Source: Anaerotignum sp. (GTDB lineage: Bacteria; Bacillota; Clostridia; Lachnospirales; Anaerotignaceae). From it: a DNA stretch of 9,144 nucleotides. Every line of letters starts with the position of its first letter. Positions within the stretch are counted from its first letter, which is position 1. Below, piece by piece: positions 6,749-9,144 of this stretch. The notes beneath the pieces were generated by a model. It was not told where the DNA came from. It ran no database searches and saw only the letters and a program-made list of their open reading frames with translations. The stretch is taken from positions 1-9,144 of the forward strand of contig JAFRZQ010000389.1 of the NCBI GenBank assembly GCA_017442465.1, in the 5' to 3' direction. The translations under genes and the position numbers were made by a program.

Positions 6749-8833
6749 GTGGCAAACAGAGCATACCCCCTGGAAAGAACCAGAAACATCGGTATCATGG
6801 CGCACATCGACGCTGGTAAAACAACTCTGACAGAACGTATTCTGTTCTACACAGGCCGTAACTACAAGATCGGTGATACTCACGAAGGTACAGCGACAAT
6901 GGACTGGATGGAACAGGAACAGGAAAGAGGTATCACAATCACATCCGCTGCTACAACATGTCAGTGGAATGACAACAGAATCAACATCATCGATACACCT
7001 GGTCACGTTGACTTCACAGTTGAAGTAGAACGTTCCCTGCGTGTACTGGACGGCGCTGTTTGCGTACTGGACGCAAAGGGCGGTGTTGAACCTCAGACAG
7101 AAACAGTTTGGAGACAGGCTGATAACTACAAAGTACCCCGTATGATCTTCGTTAACAAAATGGACATCATGGGTGCTGACTTCTTCGGTTCTATGAAATC
7201 TATCGTAGACAGACTGGGCTGCCACCCCGTAGCAGTTACTCTGCCTATCGGTGCTGAAAGCAATTTCAGAGGTATCATCGACCTGATGAAAATGAAAGCT
7301 TACTTCTATGAAAATGCAACAGGTACAGAAGTAGACGAAGAAGAAATTCCTGCAGAATACATGGAACAGGCTGAAGAATACAGAGCGATCATGGTAGAAA
7401 CAATCGCAGAAACAGATGAAGAACTGATGGAAAAATTCTTCGCAGAAGAAGAAATTTCCGAAGCAGAACTGAAAGCTGCTCTGCGTAAAGCATGTATCGC
7501 ATGTGAACTGATGCCCGTAATGTGTGGTTCCGCATACAGAAACAAAGGCGTTCAGAAACTGCTGGACGGCGTTATCGAATATATGCCCGCACCTACAGAT
7601 ATCGAAGCGATCAAAGGTACAGACCCTGCAACAGGTGAAGAAGTAGTAAGACATGCTTCCGACGAAGAACCTTTCTCCGCTCTGGTATTCAAAGTAATGA
7701 ATGACCCCTTCGTAGGTAAACTGGCATTCTTCCGTGTGTACTCCGGTACACTGGATTCCGGCACATACGTTTACAACTCCACAAAAGGCGGTAAAAAAGA
7801 ACGTGTAGGCCGTATCCTGCAGATGCACGCAAACCACAGAGAAGAAATCGACAAAGTATACTCCGGTGATATCGCTGCTGCTGTAGGTTTCAAAATTTCC
7901 ACAACAGGTGACACAATCTGCCACGAAGATCACGAAGTAATCCTGGAATCCATGGTATTCCCCGAACCCGTAATCTCCGTAGCGATCGAACCTAAAACAA
8001 AAGCTGGTCGTGACAAAATGGGTATGGCTCTGGCTAAACTGGCAGAAGAAGACCCTACATTCAAAACATACACAGATCAGGAAACAGGCGATACAATCAT
8101 CTCCGGTATGGGTGAACTGCATCTGGAAATCATCGTTGACCGTCTGCTGAGAGAATTCAAAGTAGAAGCAAACGTTGGTGCTCCTCAGGTAGCTTACAAA
8201 GAAACATTCCGTAAAGAAGTTGACGTTGAAGGTAAATTCGTTCGTCAGTCCGGTGGTCGTGGTCAGTACGGTCACTGTAAAGTACGTTTCTACCCTATCG
8301 GCACAGATGCTGAACACAACTACGAATTCGTAAATGCGACAGTTGGTGGTTCTATTCCTAAAGAATACATCCCCGCTATCGACAAAGGTATTCAGCAGGC
8401 AATGCAGAGCGGTATCCTGGGCGGTTATCCCGTACTGGGCGTTAAGGCTGAAGTTTACGATGGTTCCTACCATGACGTTGACTCCTCCGAATCCGCTTAC
8501 CAGATCGCTGGTTCCATGGCTTTCAAAGAAGCTATGAGAAAAGGTGATGCAGTTCTGCTGGAACCCATCATGAAAGTAACAGTAACAGTACCCGAAGATT
8601 ACATGGGCGACGTTATCGGTGACATCAACTCCCGCCGTGGCCGTATCGAAGGTATGGAAGCTAGAACAAACGCACAGGTAATCCACTCCTTCGTTCCTCT
8701 GGCTGAAATGTTCGGTTACTCCACAGACCTGCGTTCCAAAACACAGGGCCGTGGTAACTATGTAATGGAAGTTGACCATTACGAACCCTGCCCTAAATCC
8801 GTACAGGAAAAAGTACTGGAAGGCAAAAAGTAA
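6749..8833 (+). CDS. fusA: translation elongation factor G
   Basis: This 694-residue GTPase moves tRNAs and mRNA through the ribosome after peptide bond formation and helps recycle ribosomes with RRF. GTPase motifs are all intact: G1 AHIDAGKT (18-25), G2 RGITI (60-64), G3 DTPGH (82-86) with the catalytic histidine H86, G4 NKMD (136-139) and G5 GSA (260-262). Domain II follows near 305-400, then domain III with GMGELHLEI near 453-461. Domain IV carries SGGRGQYGH (501-509), and the C-terminal domain includes DVIGDINSRRGRIEGM (621-636). The start is GTG at 6749, with AAGGAGG 8 bases upstream and an N terminus fitting the family. The frame stays open upstream to an ATG at 6668, but that would add 27 non-conserved residues and lacks a good ribosome-binding site. 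No anomalies are seen. Confidence 0.98.
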   Translation: MANRAYPLERTRNIGIMAHIDAGKTTLTERILFYTGRNYKIGDTHEGTATMDWMEQEQERGITITSAATTCQWNDNRINIIDTPGHVDFTVEVERSLRVLDGAVCVLDAKGGVEPQTETVWRQADNYKVPRMIFVNKMDIMGADFFGSMKSIVDRLGCHPVAVTLPIGAESNFRGIIDLMKMKAYFYENATGTEVDEEEIPAEYMEQAEEYRAIMVETIAETDEELMEKFFAEEEISEAELKAALRKACIACELMPVMCGSAYRNKGVQKLLDGVIEYMPAPTDIEAIKGTDPATGEEVVRHASDEEPFSALVFKVMNDPFVGKLAFFRVYSGTLDSGTYVYNSTKGGKKERVGRILQMHANHREEIDKVYSGDIAAAVGFKISTTGDTICHEDHEVILESMVFPEPVISVAIEPKTKAGRDKMGMALAKLAEEDPTFKTYTDQETGDTIISGMGELHLEIIVDRLLREFKVEANVGAPQVAYKETFRKEVDVEGKFVRQSGGRGQYGHCKVRFYPIGTDAEHNYEFVNATVGGSIPKEYIPAIDKGIQQAMQSGILGGYPVLGVKAEVYDGSYHDVDSSESAYQIAGSMAFKEAMRKGDAVLLEPIMKVTVTVPEDYMGDVIGDINSRRGRIEGMEARTNAQVIHSFVPLAEMFGYSTDLRSKTQGRGNYVMEVDHYEPCPKSVQEKVLEGKK

Positions 8834-8842
8834 TAACTTGAA

Positions 8843-8884
8843 AGAAAGTTGCGGATGAGCCGGAGAAGAACTTTCTCCGGTTCA
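8843..8884 (+). promoter_or_regulatory. strong hairpin with competing upstream pairing after fusA
   Basis: The segment 8856-8868 (TGAGCCGGAGAAG) pairs with 8872-8884 (TTTCTCCGGTTCA) as an uninterrupted 13-bp stem with two G-T wobbles and a 3-base AAC loop. The next bases are CCATAATG, not a T-run, so it is not a standard intrinsic terminator. AGAAAGTT (8843-8850) is perfectly complementary to AACTTTCT (8869-8876), which lies in the loop and right arm, so the two folds exclude each other. AACTT (8835-8839) can also pair with AAGTT (8846-8850). It may protect the fusA 3' end, promote pausing, or act as an attenuator. Confidence 0.5.
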
Positions 8885-8895
8885 CCATAATGAAG

Positions 8896-8939
8896 GCAAA
8901 TGCCAAAAATACTGTCTATAAATGGATTTTTGGTATTGC
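8896..8939 (+). repeat. imperfect inverted repeat ending in the tuf -35 box
   Basis: GCAA plus TGCCAAAAAT (8896-8899 and 8901-8910, with A8900 bulged) pairs with ATTTTTGGTA plus TTGC (8926-8939): 14 pairs with one G-T wobble and a 15-base loop. No T-run follows on the + strand. The right arm's last four bases are also the first four bases of the predicted -35 box of the tuf promoter. Confidence 0.5.
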
Positions 8940-8964
8940 AAAAAGACGAGAAGTCTAATATAAT
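8936..8964 (+). promoter_or_regulatory. sigma-A-type promoter for tuf
   Basis: The -35 box TTGCAA (8936-8941; four of six consensus bases) is separated by 17 bases from a perfect -10 TATAAT (8959-8964). The predicted start is near 8971, which gives a leader of about 78 bases to the tuf ATG. This would let tuf be expressed above the level set by read-through from fusA, in keeping with the large excess of EF-Tu over EF-G in bacterial cells. Confidence 0.72.
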
Positions 8965-8972
8965 GAGTGATG

Positions 8973-9008
8973 ATGAGTGCACTACGAAAAGGGTGTAACT
9001 TGACTCAT
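8973..9008 (+). other. hairpin in the tuf leader
   Basis: ATGAGT (8973-8978) and ACTCAT (9003-9008) form a perfect 6-bp closing stem. A short inner stem, GCACT (8979-8983) with GGTGT (8992-8996) including two G-T pairs, could stack inside it. The structure begins at or just after the predicted transcription start and ends 26 bases before the AGGAGG. It may stabilise the 5' end of the tuf mRNA. Confidence 0.4.
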
Positions 9009-9048
9009 AAAAAAGAATCTAATTAAAATTTATTAGGAGGAGATTCCA

Positions 9049-9144
9049 ATGGCAAAGGAAAAATTTGTAAGAACCAAACCCCATATGAATATCGGTACTA
9101 TCGGTCACGTTGCCCAGGGTAACACAACTCTGACTGCAGCTATC
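9049..9144 (+). CDS. tuf: elongation factor Tu, N-terminal 32 codons (3' end outside window), with an abnormal P-loop
   Basis: EF-Tu carries aminoacyl-tRNA to the ribosome as a GTP complex. The ATG at 9049 has AGGAGG at 9035-9040, 8 bases upstream, and the product opens MAKEKFVRTKPHMNIGTIGH, plainly EF-Tu. The usual G1 motif GHVDHGKT instead reads GHVAQGNT (residues 19-26): A22 for Asp, Q23 for His and N25 for the invariant P-loop lysine that contacts the nucleotide phosphates. V7 (usually Glu) and M13 (usually Val) are also atypical. If real, this copy should bind guanine nucleotides badly and might be a decaying or repurposed duplicate. The changes are single-base transversions relative to the likely codons and lie close to the window end, so sequence or assembly error is the simplest reading. 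Family assignment is firm; functionality is doubtful. Confidence 0.9.
   Translation, partial: MAKEKFVRTKPHMNIGTIGHVAQGNTTLTAAI

Noticed and set aside
8334..8537. 67-codon + strand frame inside fusA
   Set aside because: It is an out-of-frame shadow of conserved EF-G domain IV coding sequence with no start context.
8896..8939. Second intrinsic terminator after fusA
   Set aside because: The stem is long, but the bases after it are AAAAAGACG on the + strand rather than a T-run, and the right arm overlaps the tuf promoter.

Overview
The window is a stretch of bacterial core-machinery genes, all on the + strand: the 3' part of rpoB, complete rpoC, complete rpsL (S12), complete rpsG (S7), complete fusA (EF-G), and the first 32 codons of tuf (EF-Tu). 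This is the rpoBC-str arrangement typical of Firmicutes. A Firmicute host is also suggested by strong AGGAGG ribosome-binding sites before every visible start, two GTG starts, a 1218-residue RpoC without the large proteobacterial insertions, and a 144-residue S12 with the longer N-terminal region seen in low-GC Gram-positives. Class is less certain: Clostridia or Negativicutes fit better than Bacilli by general sequence flavour. I cannot place it further without a search.

Layout: rpoB ends at 1485 and rpoC follows after 17 bases, so the two are co-transcribed. After rpoC comes a 353-base gap holding a small hairpin, a clear intrinsic terminator (5200-5243), a long inverted repeat, a sigma-A-type promoter with an extended -10 (5377-5405), and a roughly 100-base leader that runs into rpsL. 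The str genes therefore appear to form a separate transcription unit from rpoBC. No L7Ae-like gene lies between rpoC and rpsL, although many Firmicutes have one there.

Within the str unit the spacers are long (186, 144 and 215 bases) and rich in self-complementary segments. The rpsL-rpsG spacer folds on paper into several hairpins, including a three-way junction closed by a perfect 9-bp stem. The rpsG-fusA spacer holds three successive hairpins. The fusA-tuf spacer holds a 13-bp hairpin with a competing upstream pairing, a second long hairpin, and a separate promoter for tuf with a perfect TATAAT. These are candidates for ribosomal-protein autoregulation (S7 is the known regulator of this operon in E. 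coli), differential expression or mRNA processing. None has been tested here.

The genes supply the catalytic core of RNA polymerase and the decoding, tRNA-delivery and translocation parts of the translation machinery. RpoC, S12, S7 and EF-G look fully conventional, with intact catalytic or binding motifs. The one striking protein-level anomaly is in the tuf fragment: its nucleotide-binding P-loop reads GHVAQGNT instead of GHVDHGKT, so it lacks the invariant lysine. It lies within 41 bases of the window end and is accompanied by two other unusual residues. Sequence error or assembly trouble at a duplicated tuf gene is the leading explanation, but a decayed or divergent tuf copy cannot be excluded. 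I see no mobile element, CRISPR array, tRNA, rRNA or defence system.
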